From Celeribacter marinus (lineage in GTDB: Bacteria > Pseudomonadota > Alphaproteobacteria > Rhodobacterales > Rhodobacteraceae), in assembly GCF_001308265.1 (NCBI RefSeq), contig NZ_CP012023.1, positions 186,001-250,000 of the forward strand: 64,000 nt of DNA, in the 5' to 3' direction. Position numbers and translations under genes: made by a program. Below the pieces are notes generated by a model, which ran no database searches, was not told the DNA's origin, and worked only from the letters and a program-made list of their open reading frames with translations. Positions 35,024-43,044 of this stretch are shown in pieces (positions within the stretch are counted from its first letter, which is position 1; each line of letters starts with the position of its first letter).

Positions 35024-36151
35024 TCACGATGCTTGAAGTGTGACCCATGCCCCGTCTTGGGCGGAACTGTCGATACAGGCTTTGATAAATCGCATCCCTG
35101 TTAGGCCGTCCTCGATGCCTGGTGCGTGACCGGATGCGCCGCCGCTTCGGATCAGGTCGGCGGCTTCTTTGTAGATCGTGGCAAAGCCTTCAAGGTAGCC
35201 TTCGGGGTGACCCGGTGGCACGCGCAGCGCTTGCGCCGAGCCGATTTTTTGCGCACCGCCCCGTGTCAGGATTTGCTTTGGCTCGCCAAACGGGGTGAAG
35301 CTCATCACGTTGGGGTTCTCTTGGTGCCATTCCAATCCTGCCTTGTCGCCGTAGATGCGCAATGACAGTCCGTTTTCATTGCCCACGGCCACTTGGGACG
35401 CCCACAACGTGCCTTTTGCGCCGCCCTTGTAGCGGAACCGACATTCGACGTTGTCGTCCACCGCGCGCCCCGCGACAAAGGCGGTTAAATCCGCCGACAT
35501 GGTGTCGACCTCCAGCCCAGTGACGTAGGAGGCAAGGTTGAACGCGTGCGTGCCGATATCACCGACGCACCCGCCCGCGCCAGAGCGTTTGGGATCGGTG
35601 CGCCATGCGGCCTGTTTGTTGTCGGGATCAGCGGGTTCGGTCAGCCAGTCTTGGATGTATTCGACCGCAACGAGGCGCAGCGTGCCAAGAGCGCCGCTTT
35701 GCACCATTTCACGCGCTTGACGCATCAGGGGATAGCCCGTGTAGTTGTGCGTCAAGATGAACTGCTTGCCGGACTTGGCCACGGCGTCCGCGATTTTTTG
35801 AGCATCTTCAAGGGTATGGGCGAGGGGCTTGTCACAAATCACATTGATCCCCGCCTCCAAAAACGCGATGGCGGGACCGGCGTGCATGTGGTTGGGCGTG
35901 ACGATGGCTACGGCGTCGATCCCATCTGCGCGGGCGGCCTCGGCGGTGGCCATTTCGGCGTAAGAACCGTAGGAGCGATCTGCCTCTATCCCCAGATCAG
36001 CGGCCGAGAGGGCGGCGCGTTCGGGGTCTGACGACAACGCCCCCGCTACCAGTTCCCATTCGCCGTCGATGCGGCTTGCAATGCGGTGAACGCCACCGAT
36101 GAACGCGCCGCGCCCACCGCCGACCATGCCGAGTTTCAGTTTCTTATGCAT
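35024..36151 (-). CDS. Gfo/Idh/MocA-family sugar dehydrogenase
   Basis: 375 residues from the ATG at 36151 (MHKKLKLGMVGGG; GGGGAG upstream). The N-terminal Rossmann fold GMVGGGRGAFIGGVHR binds NAD(P); the conserved catalytic Lys is in NVICDKPLAHTLEDA; the C-terminal substrate domain has GAGGCVGDIGTHAFNLASYVTG with the usual Asp and His. It oxidises or reduces a sugar or inositol carbon. It follows a TIM-barrel isomerase by 13 bases, a pairing seen again at 46.2-48.1 kb. The substrate is not predictable from sequence. Confidence 0.88.
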   Translation of the reverse strand: MHKKLKLGMVGGGRGAFIGGVHRIASRIDGEWELVAGALSSDPERAALSAADLGIEADRSYGSYAEMATAEAARADGIDAVAIVTPNHMHAGPAIAFLEAGINVICDKPLAHTLEDAQKIADAVAKSGKQFILTHNYTGYPLMRQAREMVQSGALGTLRLVAVEYIQDWLTEPADPDNKQAAWRTDPKRSGAGGCVGDIGTHAFNLASYVTGLEVDTMSADLTAFVAGRAVDDNVECRFRYKGGAKGTLWASQVAVGNENGLSLRIYGDKAGLEWHQENPNVMSFTPFGEPKQILTRGGAQKIGSAQALRVPPGHPEGYLEGFATIYKEAADLIRSGGASGHAPGIEDGLTGMRFIKACIDSSAQDGAWVTLQAS

Positions 36152-36164
36152 GTGGAAATCTCCC

Positions 36165-37220
36165 CTAGAGACCGAGCATACGGTTGATTTGTGCTTTGTC
36201 CGCCGCGCCACCCGCGAAATCGTCAAAGGTTTTGTCGGTCAGCTCGATGATGTGGCTGGCGATGAACGGCGCGCCCTCTGCGGCCCCTTGTTCGGGCGAT
36301 TTCAGGCAGCATTCCCATTCCAGAACCGCCCATGAATCGTAGCCGTATTGTGCCAGTTTGGAGAAAATACCCGAGAAATCGACCTGACCATCGCCAAGAC
36401 TGCGAAAGCGGCCCGCGCGGTTGGTCCAGCTTTGATAACCCGAATAAACGCCTTGGCGCCCATCGGGGTTAAACTCGGCGTCCTTGACGTGGTAGGCGCA
36501 AATGCGGTCGTGGTAGAGGTCGATAAACGCAAGGTAATCAAGCTGTTGCAGCAAGAAGTGCGAGGGATCGTAGTTGATTTGTGCGCGCTCATGGCCACCC
36601 AGTGCATCCACAAACATCTCGAATGTCGCGCCGTCGAACACGTCCTCACCGGGGTGAATTTCATAACCGACATTGACGCCGTGATCATCATAGACGTCGA
36701 GGATTGGTTTCCAACGCCGCGCCAATTCGGCAAAGGCTTCCTCAACCAAACCAGCGGGGCGCTGTGGCCACGGGTACAGGTAAGGGAATGCGAGCGAGCC
36801 GGTGAAGGACACGGAGTTATCAAGGCCAAGTTTGCGCGAAATAGCCGCCACTTTTGTCACCTGATCGACGGCCCATGCTTGGCGGGCTTTGGGGTTGCCG
36901 TGCAGGTGCACAGGAGCAAAGGCGTCGAATGCTTCGTCATAGACGGGGTTTACGGCGACCAGTTGGCCTTGCAAGTGGGTGGACAATTCGGTGATCTCAA
37001 CGCCTGCATCGGCACAGATGCCTTTGATCTCATCGCAGTAGGTGTCGCTTTCATAGGCCTTGTCCACATCGAACAGGCGGCCATCAAAGGTCGGGATTTG
37101 CACGCCCTTATACCCAAGGCCCGCAGCCCATTTGGTGATGTTTTCCAATGTGTTAAACGGCGGCTCATCTCCTGCAAACTGTGCGAGGAAAAGGGCGGGG
37201 CCTTTCATTGTCGATGCCAT
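36165..37220 (-). CDS. TIM-barrel sugar isomerase/epimerase-like protein
   Basis: 351 residues, longer than the usual ~280 for AP-endonuclease-2-fold isomerases. Likely metal ligands are in NVGYEIHPGEDVFDG (Glu, His), INYDPSHFLLQQLDY (Asp, His), ICAYHVKDAEFNPDG (His, Asp) and the late AVLEWECCLKSPEQG (Glu). N-terminal GYKGVQIPTFDGRLFD is the first barrel strand region. It is co-transcribed with the Gfo/Idh/MocA gene. It could be an isomerase, an epimerase or, as shown for some relatives paired with such dehydrogenases, act on 3-keto sugars. Confidence 0.82.
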   Translation of the reverse strand: MASTMKGPALFLAQFAGDEPPFNTLENITKWAAGLGYKGVQIPTFDGRLFDVDKAYESDTYCDEIKGICADAGVEITELSTHLQGQLVAVNPVYDEAFDAFAPVHLHGNPKARQAWAVDQVTKVAAISRKLGLDNSVSFTGSLAFPYLYPWPQRPAGLVEEAFAELARRWKPILDVYDDHGVNVGYEIHPGEDVFDGATFEMFVDALGGHERAQINYDPSHFLLQQLDYLAFIDLYHDRICAYHVKDAEFNPDGRQGVYSGYQSWTNRAGRFRSLGDGQVDFSGIFSKLAQYGYDSWAVLEWECCLKSPEQGAAEGAPFIASHIIELTDKTFDDFAGGAADKAQINRMLGL

Positions 37221-37274
37221 GGGTCACTCCAGTGTTGGTTAAATGTGAATGGATACTTACAGGTCAGTTGGTGT

Positions 37275-38327
37275 CTAAGCGGGCTTTGCCGCAAAGAGTG
37301 GATCGTTAAAGGTTGGGACGGCAAGCTCTTGAATGGGGGCGCGGCTCGGGTGGTCAATCGCCTGAAGGGCGGCGCGCGCAAGGGAGGCACCCGTGGCCCC
37401 GACATCTTCGGATACCACCAGAACCTGAGAGCGAAAGATATTCAGGAATGTGGTGGCTTCTTTGGAGAAGACATCGAAATCAACGCCGAGAACGCGCCCT
37501 ACCGCTTCGGCACCGCCAATTGCGGCCACGGTGGCATTGGTCGAGCCGCATAAAATCGCATCGATTTCAGGGTGCGCGTTGAGAGCGGCCCGCACGGATG
37601 TTCCCACATCTTTGATGCTGCTGTCGGTTGTGACATCTTGGAGCACAAGGCGGGTCAATCCCAATCGCTCGCTTGCGGTTTTGGTGCCGTCTAGAATTTC
37701 CTTGCCGTAGAAATGATAGGGAGGGGGGGCAACGACCAACACACACTTGCGGCCACGGCGCGCCAATGCTTCAATACCCAGTTCGGCAAACGTGCGATTG
37801 TCAAAGTCGCAGTATGGGTGGGACGCGGACCAATTGGTTTGGCCATGGGTGACAAATGGAAATCCCTTTTTCATCAGGTACGCCACACGCGGATCGTCCG
37901 GTTCGGTTTGATTAAGGATAATCGCATCCGCCGATCCGGTTTCAACCACATAGCGCACGGGGCGCATCGGGTCTTCGTCTGGGAAAAATGGCGTGACAAC
38001 AAGATGATAAGGCGTATTGCGCAAACCGCCCGCAATAGATGACAGCAAACGCGCGGTGTGGTTCATAATGTCATGTTCGGTCGACACGATGAGCGATATT
38101 ACATTTGTTTTGCCCGTCCGAAGGCGCACGCCCGCACGGTTGGGTAGGTAATCAATGCGATCAGCACATTCGCGCACACGCTTTTTGGTGTCCGCCGAGA
38201 TGTCGGGCGCATCATTGAGCGCGCGGCTGACCGTGGCCACCGCTAGACCTGTGATCCGTGAAATCGTTTTAAGTGTCGGGCGTTCACCCGGCAAAAGATC
38301 GTCGTCGAGCTGTGGCGTATCGGTCAT
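37275..38327 (-). CDS. LacI-family transcriptional repressor
   Basis: 350 residues. The N-terminal helix-turn-helix and hinge are clear: LKTISRITGLAVATVSRALNDAP, then RVRECADRIDYLPNRAGVRLRTGKT. The rest is a periplasmic-binding-protein-like sensor domain (VISLIVSTEHDIMNHTARLL, AILCGSTNATVAAIGGAEAVG). GGGAGG precedes the ATG at 38327. It is divergent from the sugar ABC transporter operon across a 289-base gap and heads the minus-strand TIM-barrel/dehydrogenase/TRAP run, so it probably controls both in response to a sugar. Candidate operators lie at 38564-38591. Confidence 0.9.
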   Translation of the reverse strand: MTDTPQLDDDLLPGERPTLKTISRITGLAVATVSRALNDAPDISADTKKRVRECADRIDYLPNRAGVRLRTGKTNVISLIVSTEHDIMNHTARLLSSIAGGLRNTPYHLVVTPFFPDEDPMRPVRYVVETGSADAIILNQTEPDDPRVAYLMKKGFPFVTHGQTNWSASHPYCDFDNRTFAELGIEALARRGRKCVLVVAPPPYHFYGKEILDGTKTASERLGLTRLVLQDVTTDSSIKDVGTSVRAALNAHPEIDAILCGSTNATVAAIGGAEAVGRVLGVDFDVFSKEATTFLNIFRSQVLVVSEDVGATGASLARAALQAIDHPSRAPIQELAVPTFNDPLFAAKPA

Positions 38328-38563
38328 CGGCGTCCTCCCTGATTCGAGTGATTTTGACCTCTTGTGGCCCTGTCCCCCGCAGATGATTCTCTCAAATCGT
38401 CCAATTCCTCTCCCTCATTTTGCACCTCAAAGTTACCGCTAACAGCAATAATATGTGGTCTGAGGACGTTTTTTAATAATTTTTCTTGTCTCACCGAATT
38501 TGGCTGACATACTGACACTATAGGGTCGCATTGATCGCATTTCTAGCGCGTTTGCGAAATCTA

Positions 38564-38591
38564 TAACGTTTCAGGTGCGCCTGTAACGTTT
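38564..38591. promoter_or_regulatory. Two TAACGTTT repeats, candidate LacI-family operators
   Basis: TAACGTTT occurs at 38564-38571 and again at 38584-38591, 20 bases (two helical turns) apart, just upstream of the ribosome site of the ABC substrate-binding protein gene. The second copy, GTAACGTTTAC, is one base short of the palindrome GTAAACGTTTAC typical of LacI-family sites. The adjacent LacI regulator is the likely binder. Confidence 0.45.
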
Positions 38592-38616
38592 ACGTAATCT
38601 AGGGAGGACGACACGA

Positions 38617-39849
38617 ATGAGACTTGTAAAAACGCTTTTGGGCGCAACTGCGATCACCGCTGCTGCATCCGCCGCGTATGCCACTGACCTCGAAGTCACA
38701 CACTGGTGGACCTCAGGTGGCGAAGCTGCCGCTGTTGCACAATTTGCCAAAGCATTTAACGAAAAAACTGATCACAACTGGGTTGATGGTGCGATTGCAG
38801 GCGGCGGATCCACCGCGCGTCCGATCATGATCTCGCGCATCCTTGGCGGTGATCCCATGGGCGCGACACAGTTCAACCACGGCCGTCAAGCACAAGAGTT
38901 GATCGAAGCGGGCCTTATGCTCGATTTGACTGACGTTGCCGAAGCCGAAGGTTGGAAAGACGTGATCCACCCCGCATCGCTTCTCGATAGCTGTACACTC
39001 GATGGCCGCATCTACTGCGTTCCCGTGAACATTCACTCGTGGCAGTGGCTCTGGCTCAACAATGCCGCATTTACGGACAACGGCATGGACGTTCCAACAA
39101 ACTGGGACGAATACGTCGCGGCAATGCCCGCACTTGACGAAGCTGGAATCGTTCCGCTCGCAATGGGTGGTCAGCCTTGGCAGTCCTCCGGCGCATTCGG
39201 CGTGATGGCGATTGCATTGGCCGGTCCAGAAGCATGGCTCGCCGTGAACAAAGACAAGAACGCGGACGTTGCAGGCGGCGAAGCCTACGCGAAAGTGTTC
39301 GAAGCGGCAGCAGCAGCACGTGAGTATTCCAAGAATACCAACGTTCAGGACTGGAACCTCGCAACTGCGATGGTGATCGAAGGCAAAGCCGGCGGTCAGA
39401 TCATGGGTGACTGGGCACAGGGCGAATTCGCCGTGGCTCAAAAGGTTGCTGGCGTAGACTACACCTGTCTTCCAGGTTTGGGCATGAACGAGCTGATCGA
39501 TACGGCGGGTGATGCGTTCTACTTCCCCAAGAACGACGATGCAGAGATCGAAGTTGCGCAAAAAGAACTGGCGTCTTTGATGCTGTCCAAAGAAGTTCAG
39601 GTTGCGTTTAACCTCAACAAAGGTTCGCTTCCCGTACGTGGTGACGTTGATCTGTCTGCCGCAAACGATTGTATGAAAAAAGGTCTGAAAATTCTCGCAG
39701 ATGGCAACACAATGCCGTCCGGCGACATGCTTCTTTCGCCTGACACCTCCGGTCAGATCGAAGACCTGATGACACAATTCTGGTCATCCGACATTGCCGC
39801 AGCCGACGCGCAAGCAGCCTATGCTGCGATCATCGCTGAAGCTGAGTAA
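38617..39849 (+). CDS. Sugar ABC transporter substrate-binding protein
   Basis: 410 residues, family 1 extracellular solute-binding protein. The N-terminal signal peptide (LLGATAITAAASAAYA, cut near ATD) sends it to the periplasm. The mature start DLEVTHWWTSGGEAAAVAQFAKAF is characteristic of binding proteins for glucose, mannose or oligosaccharides of the GtsA type; GQIMGDWAQGEFA and the aromatic-rich NIHSWQWLWLNNAAF belong to the same group. AGGGAGG precedes the ATG. A strong terminator after the gene should leave it expressed above the downstream permeases. Substrate probably mannosides or xylosides from context. Confidence 0.9.
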   Translation: MRLVKTLLGATAITAAASAAYATDLEVTHWWTSGGEAAAVAQFAKAFNEKTDHNWVDGAIAGGGSTARPIMISRILGGDPMGATQFNHGRQAQELIEAGLMLDLTDVAEAEGWKDVIHPASLLDSCTLDGRIYCVPVNIHSWQWLWLNNAAFTDNGMDVPTNWDEYVAAMPALDEAGIVPLAMGGQPWQSSGAFGVMAIALAGPEAWLAVNKDKNADVAGGEAYAKVFEAAAAAREYSKNTNVQDWNLATAMVIEGKAGGQIMGDWAQGEFAVAQKVAGVDYTCLPGLGMNELIDTAGDAFYFPKNDDAEIEVAQKELASLMLSKEVQVAFNLNKGSLPVRGDVDLSAANDCMKKGLKILADGNTMPSGDMLLSPDTSGQIEDLMTQFWSSDIAAADAQAAYAAIIAEAE

Positions 39850-39859
39850 GTCGTAAATT

Positions 39860-39896
39860 GACCCGACCGAACATGCCTTCGGTCGGGTCTTTTTTC
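39860..39896 (+). terminator. Internal terminator/attenuator after the binding-protein gene
   Basis: Perfect 11-pair stem GACCCGACCGA/TCGGTCGGGTC with loop ACATGCCT, then TTTTTT. It lies inside the ABC operon, before the permease genes. Confidence 0.9.
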
Positions 39897-39949
39897 GCCC
39901 GCAAAGACGTCTTGGCGTGCATGCGCGGGCAGGAGAGGGGAATTCTAAA

Positions 39950-40879
39950 ATGGCTGTAACCGACACGGGACAGATCAGGGCGGGGCGCGATTTTGCCAAG
40001 CGCCCCGTTAGTTTGTTCAGGAATATCAACGCCAAGATTGCGACGTTGCCGATGATTTTAACGGCGACCGTGATCTTTGTGGGCTGTTCGATCTGGACAA
40101 TTGTCCATTCGTTCACAAACTCCAAACTATTGCCGAAACTCAATTTTGTTGGATTGGACCAATACGAGCGTCTTTGGGGATCGGCTCGTTGGTTGGTTTC
40201 GGTCAAAAACCTAATGATATTCGGGGTTTGTAGTCTCATTGCAACCTTTGTTATCGCCTTTATTCTCGCGGCGCTTCTGGACCGAAAAATTCGGTTCGAA
40301 GACGGGTTTCGCACGATTTTCCTTTATCCCTTTGCGCTGTCTTTCATTGTGACGGGCCTCGTGTGGCAATGGATTTTGAACCCAGAGTTCGGGTTGCAAT
40401 CCATCGTGCGCGGGCTTGGATGGGAGAGTTTCAACTTTGATCCGCTCTACAATCCCGACATCGTTATTTTCGGCATCCTCATTGCGGGCCTATGGCAAGG
40501 CACGGGGTTAATCATGTGCATCATGCTGGCGGGTCTGCGCGGTATTGACGAAGACATCTGGAAGGCTGCGAAAGTCGATGGGATTTCAACGGTCAAGACC
40601 TACCTGTTGATCATTATTCCGATGATGAAGCCGGTGTTTGTAACCTCGCTTGTGCTTGTCTCCGCAGGGATCATCAAAGTCTACGATCTCGTTGTGGCCC
40701 AAACCTCTGGCGGTCCCGGTATTTCGTCCGAAGTGCCCGCCAAATACGTCTACGACACGCTGTTTTTGCGCCAAAACCTCGCCCAAGGCTTCGCTGCCTC
40801 GACCATGATGTTGGCGATGGTTGTCGTGGTCCTCATTCCTTATGTCTACCTTCAGTACGGGGGCAAGAAAGATGGTTGA
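39950..40879 (+). CDS. Sugar ABC transporter permease (MalF/UgpA type)
   Basis: 309 residues from ATG 39950 (AGGAGAGGGG upstream). Six membrane helices, the first near ATLPMILTATVIFVGCSIW. The cytoplasmic EAA loop that contacts the ATPase is visible in DEDIWKAAKVDGISTVKTYLLIIIPMM. It forms the channel with the next permease. The family is CUT1, for oligosaccharides. The stop overlaps the following gene by 8 bases. Confidence 0.9.
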   Translation: MAVTDTGQIRAGRDFAKRPVSLFRNINAKIATLPMILTATVIFVGCSIWTIVHSFTNSKLLPKLNFVGLDQYERLWGSARWLVSVKNLMIFGVCSLIATFVIAFILAALLDRKIRFEDGFRTIFLYPFALSFIVTGLVWQWILNPEFGLQSIVRGLGWESFNFDPLYNPDIVIFGILIAGLWQGTGLIMCIMLAGLRGIDEDIWKAAKVDGISTVKTYLLIIIPMMKPVFVTSLVLVSAGIIKVYDLVVAQTSGGPGISSEVPAKYVYDTLFLRQNLAQGFAASTMMLAMVVVVLIPYVYLQYGGKKDG

Positions 40880-41789
40880 TATGTCCAAGTCCGCCCCGAA
40901 CCGTATGGTGAACGGCCCGTCTGGCCCCAAACCCAAACGCGCGTTCACGCCGTCAAACCTGATCGTTTATGGCACGTTGATTGTGTTCTCGATCTACTAC
41001 CTTTTGCCGCTCTATGTGATGTTGATGACATCCCTGAAAGACATGGCCGAAGTGCGTGCGGGCAACATCTTTTCACCGCCCAACGATCTGACGTTCCAAC
41101 CGTGGATCAAGGCATGGTCGCAAGCCTGCACAGGGATCAATTGTGATGGTTTGAGCCGTGGCTTTGGCAACTCCGTACGCATCTTAATCCCCTCGTTGAT
41201 CATCTCGGTGGCGGTGGCCTCGGTGTCTGGCTATGCGCTTTCGTTTTGGCGGTTTAAAGGCTCCGAAGTGTTCTTTAACGTGTTGATCATTGGCGCATTC
41301 ATTCCCTACCAGATCATGCTGTACCCGATTGTGATTATCCTGCGCGAAATGGGTATTTACGGTACGCTGGGCGGATTGGTGATGGTGCACACGATCTTTG
41401 GTATGCCGATTAATACCTTGTTATTCCGAAATTATTTCGCATCGGTCCCCGTGGAGTTGTTCAAGGCGGCGCGTGTCGACGGCGCAGGATTCTGGCAGAT
41501 TTTCTTTCGGATTATGTTGCCGATGTCCTTGCCGATTTTCGTGGTCTCCATGATCATTCAGGTGACAGGTATCTGGAACGATTTCTTGTTTGGTGTGGTC
41601 TATACCAAGCCCGCGATCTATCCGATGACCGTGCAACTCAATAACATCGTGAACTCGGTGCAGGGTGTGAAAGAATACAACGTCAATATGGCGGCGACCC
41701 TTCTCACTGGCCTCGTTCCCCTCATCATCTACTTTGTTTCCGGCAAACTGTTCGTTCGCGGCATCGCCGCCGGCGCCGTGAAAGGCTAA
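40872..41789 (+). CDS. Sugar ABC transporter permease (MalG/UgpE type)
   Basis: About 305 residues from ATG 40872 (a second ATG at 40881 is equally possible). Six membrane helices; the first is LIVYGTLIVFSIYYLLPLYV. The EAA loop is in PVELFKAARVDGAGFWQIFFRIMLPMSLP, and YALSFWRFKGSEVFFNVLIIGAFIPYQ is typical of CUT1 permeases. It overlaps the previous permease and is followed 4 bases later by the ATPase gene. Confidence 0.9.
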   Translation: MVDMSKSAPNRMVNGPSGPKPKRAFTPSNLIVYGTLIVFSIYYLLPLYVMLMTSLKDMAEVRAGNIFSPPNDLTFQPWIKAWSQACTGINCDGLSRGFGNSVRILIPSLIISVAVASVSGYALSFWRFKGSEVFFNVLIIGAFIPYQIMLYPIVIILREMGIYGTLGGLVMVHTIFGMPINTLLFRNYFASVPVELFKAARVDGAGFWQIFFRIMLPMSLPIFVVSMIIQVTGIWNDFLFGVVYTKPAIYPMTVQLNNIVNSVQGVKEYNVNMAATLLTGLVPLIIYFVSGKLFVRGIAAGAVKG

Positions 41790-41793
41790 GCTC

Positions 41794-42885
41794 ATGACAA
41801 CTCAAATTGATACCGACAACATCTCTGTCTCTATCCGCAATCTCGATCTGAACTTTGGCGCGGTAAAAGTGCTCAAGAACCTCGATCTCGACATTGAAAA
41901 AGGCGAGTTTCTGGTGCTCCTCGGCTCGTCGGGGTGTGGAAAATCGACCTTGCTCAATTGCATCGCCGGTTTACTCGAAGTGTCGGGTGGCCAGATCCAC
42001 ATTGGCGGTAAAAACGTCACGTGGGCGGAGCCGTCCGAGCGTGGTATTGGCATGGTGTTCCAATCCTACGCGCTCTACCCGCAAATGACCGTGCGCGGGA
42101 ACCTGTCGTTCGGACTGAAGAACGCAAAAATGCCCAAGGCCGAGATCGAGAAGCGTGTTGCACGGGCGGCGGAAATCCTCCAGATGGAAGCGCTGTTGGA
42201 CCGCAAACCCGGTGCCTTGTCGGGGGGGCAACGGCAACGTGTGGCCATCGGTCGGGCTTTGGTGCGCGATGTTGATGTGTTCTTGTTCGATGAACCGTTG
42301 TCCAACTTGGATGCAAAATTGCGCACAGATCTGCGCGTGGAGTTGAAACAGCTACACCAGCGCCTTGAAAACACGATGATCTACGTGACTCACGATCAGA
42401 TCGAGGCCATGACCCTTGCGGACCGCATCGCGATTATGAAGGGCGGCTTGATCATGCAGCTCGACACACCGCATGGGATTTACGACAAGCCGATCAACAA
42501 ATATGTGGCCGATTTCATCGGCTCGCCCGCGATGAACTTTTTCGAGGGCAATGTTGATAGTGGTGTGTTCAAGGCCGGTGACCTGACGATTGATCTCAAG
42601 GGCTACGAGTTTACCCCTGCGGGTAAAACCGGTGGGCCGGCGTGGTTCGGCATTCGTCCCGAGCATGTCTATATAGACCAAGACATGCCCGTGATGATCG
42701 ACGTGAAAGCGGAGATTGTCGAACCGATGGGCGCCGATACGCTTGTGTGGTCGCATGTGGCGGGTGAGCCGTTCCGTATCCGTCTGGATGGTCAGGCCAA
42801 GGTGAAGACGGGCGATATGTTGCGCGTTGGATTTGATCCGGCACGTGCGTCCATGTTCGACAAAGTCACCGAAGAGCGCCTGTAG
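41794..42885 (+). CDS. Sugar ABC transporter ATP-binding protein (UgpC/MalK type)
   Basis: 363 residues. Walker A GSSGCGKST, Q-loop FQSYALYPQMTV, signature LSGGQRQRVAIGRALVRD, Walker B VFLFDEPLSNLDA and the H-loop IYVTHDQIEAM are all present. The C-terminal ~120 residues form the TOBE/MalK regulatory domain (GIRPEHVYI). It powers the importer encoded by the three preceding genes at the cytoplasmic face. A stable hairpin follows. Confidence 0.95.
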   Translation: MTTQIDTDNISVSIRNLDLNFGAVKVLKNLDLDIEKGEFLVLLGSSGCGKSTLLNCIAGLLEVSGGQIHIGGKNVTWAEPSERGIGMVFQSYALYPQMTVRGNLSFGLKNAKMPKAEIEKRVARAAEILQMEALLDRKPGALSGGQRQRVAIGRALVRDVDVFLFDEPLSNLDAKLRTDLRVELKQLHQRLENTMIYVTHDQIEAMTLADRIAIMKGGLIMQLDTPHGIYDKPINKYVADFIGSPAMNFFEGNVDSGVFKAGDLTIDLKGYEFTPAGKTGGPAWFGIRPEHVYIDQDMPVMIDVKAEIVEPMGADTLVWSHVAGEPFRIRLDGQAKVKTGDMLRVGFDPARASMFDKVTEERL

Positions 42886-42904
42886 CCAATCTGATACCAA
42901 CACG

Positions 42905-42933
42905 GGCGCGGACGGGATCACCCTGTCCGTGCC
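42905..42933 (+). terminator. Strong hairpin without T-run after the ATPase gene
   Basis: GGCGCGGAC-GGG pairs with CCC-TGTCCGTGCC (one bulge, one G-U), loop ATCA. No T-run follows, so it may stabilise the upstream mRNA rather than terminate. Confidence 0.35.
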
Positions 42934-43044
42934 GACACTATGAGAGAGCAGGACGCCGTATGTGTGCGTATCGGCTCTTTTGATCTGTTTTGCGGCGAAT
43001 GGTCTGGCACATAGGACCACGCTGATCTCAAAGGAGCGGTGGCG

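Noticed and set aside
36348..37553. 401-codon + strand frame across the TIM-barrel and LacI genes
   Set aside because: It runs antisense through two well-supported genes and their gap, with no ribosome site or domain.
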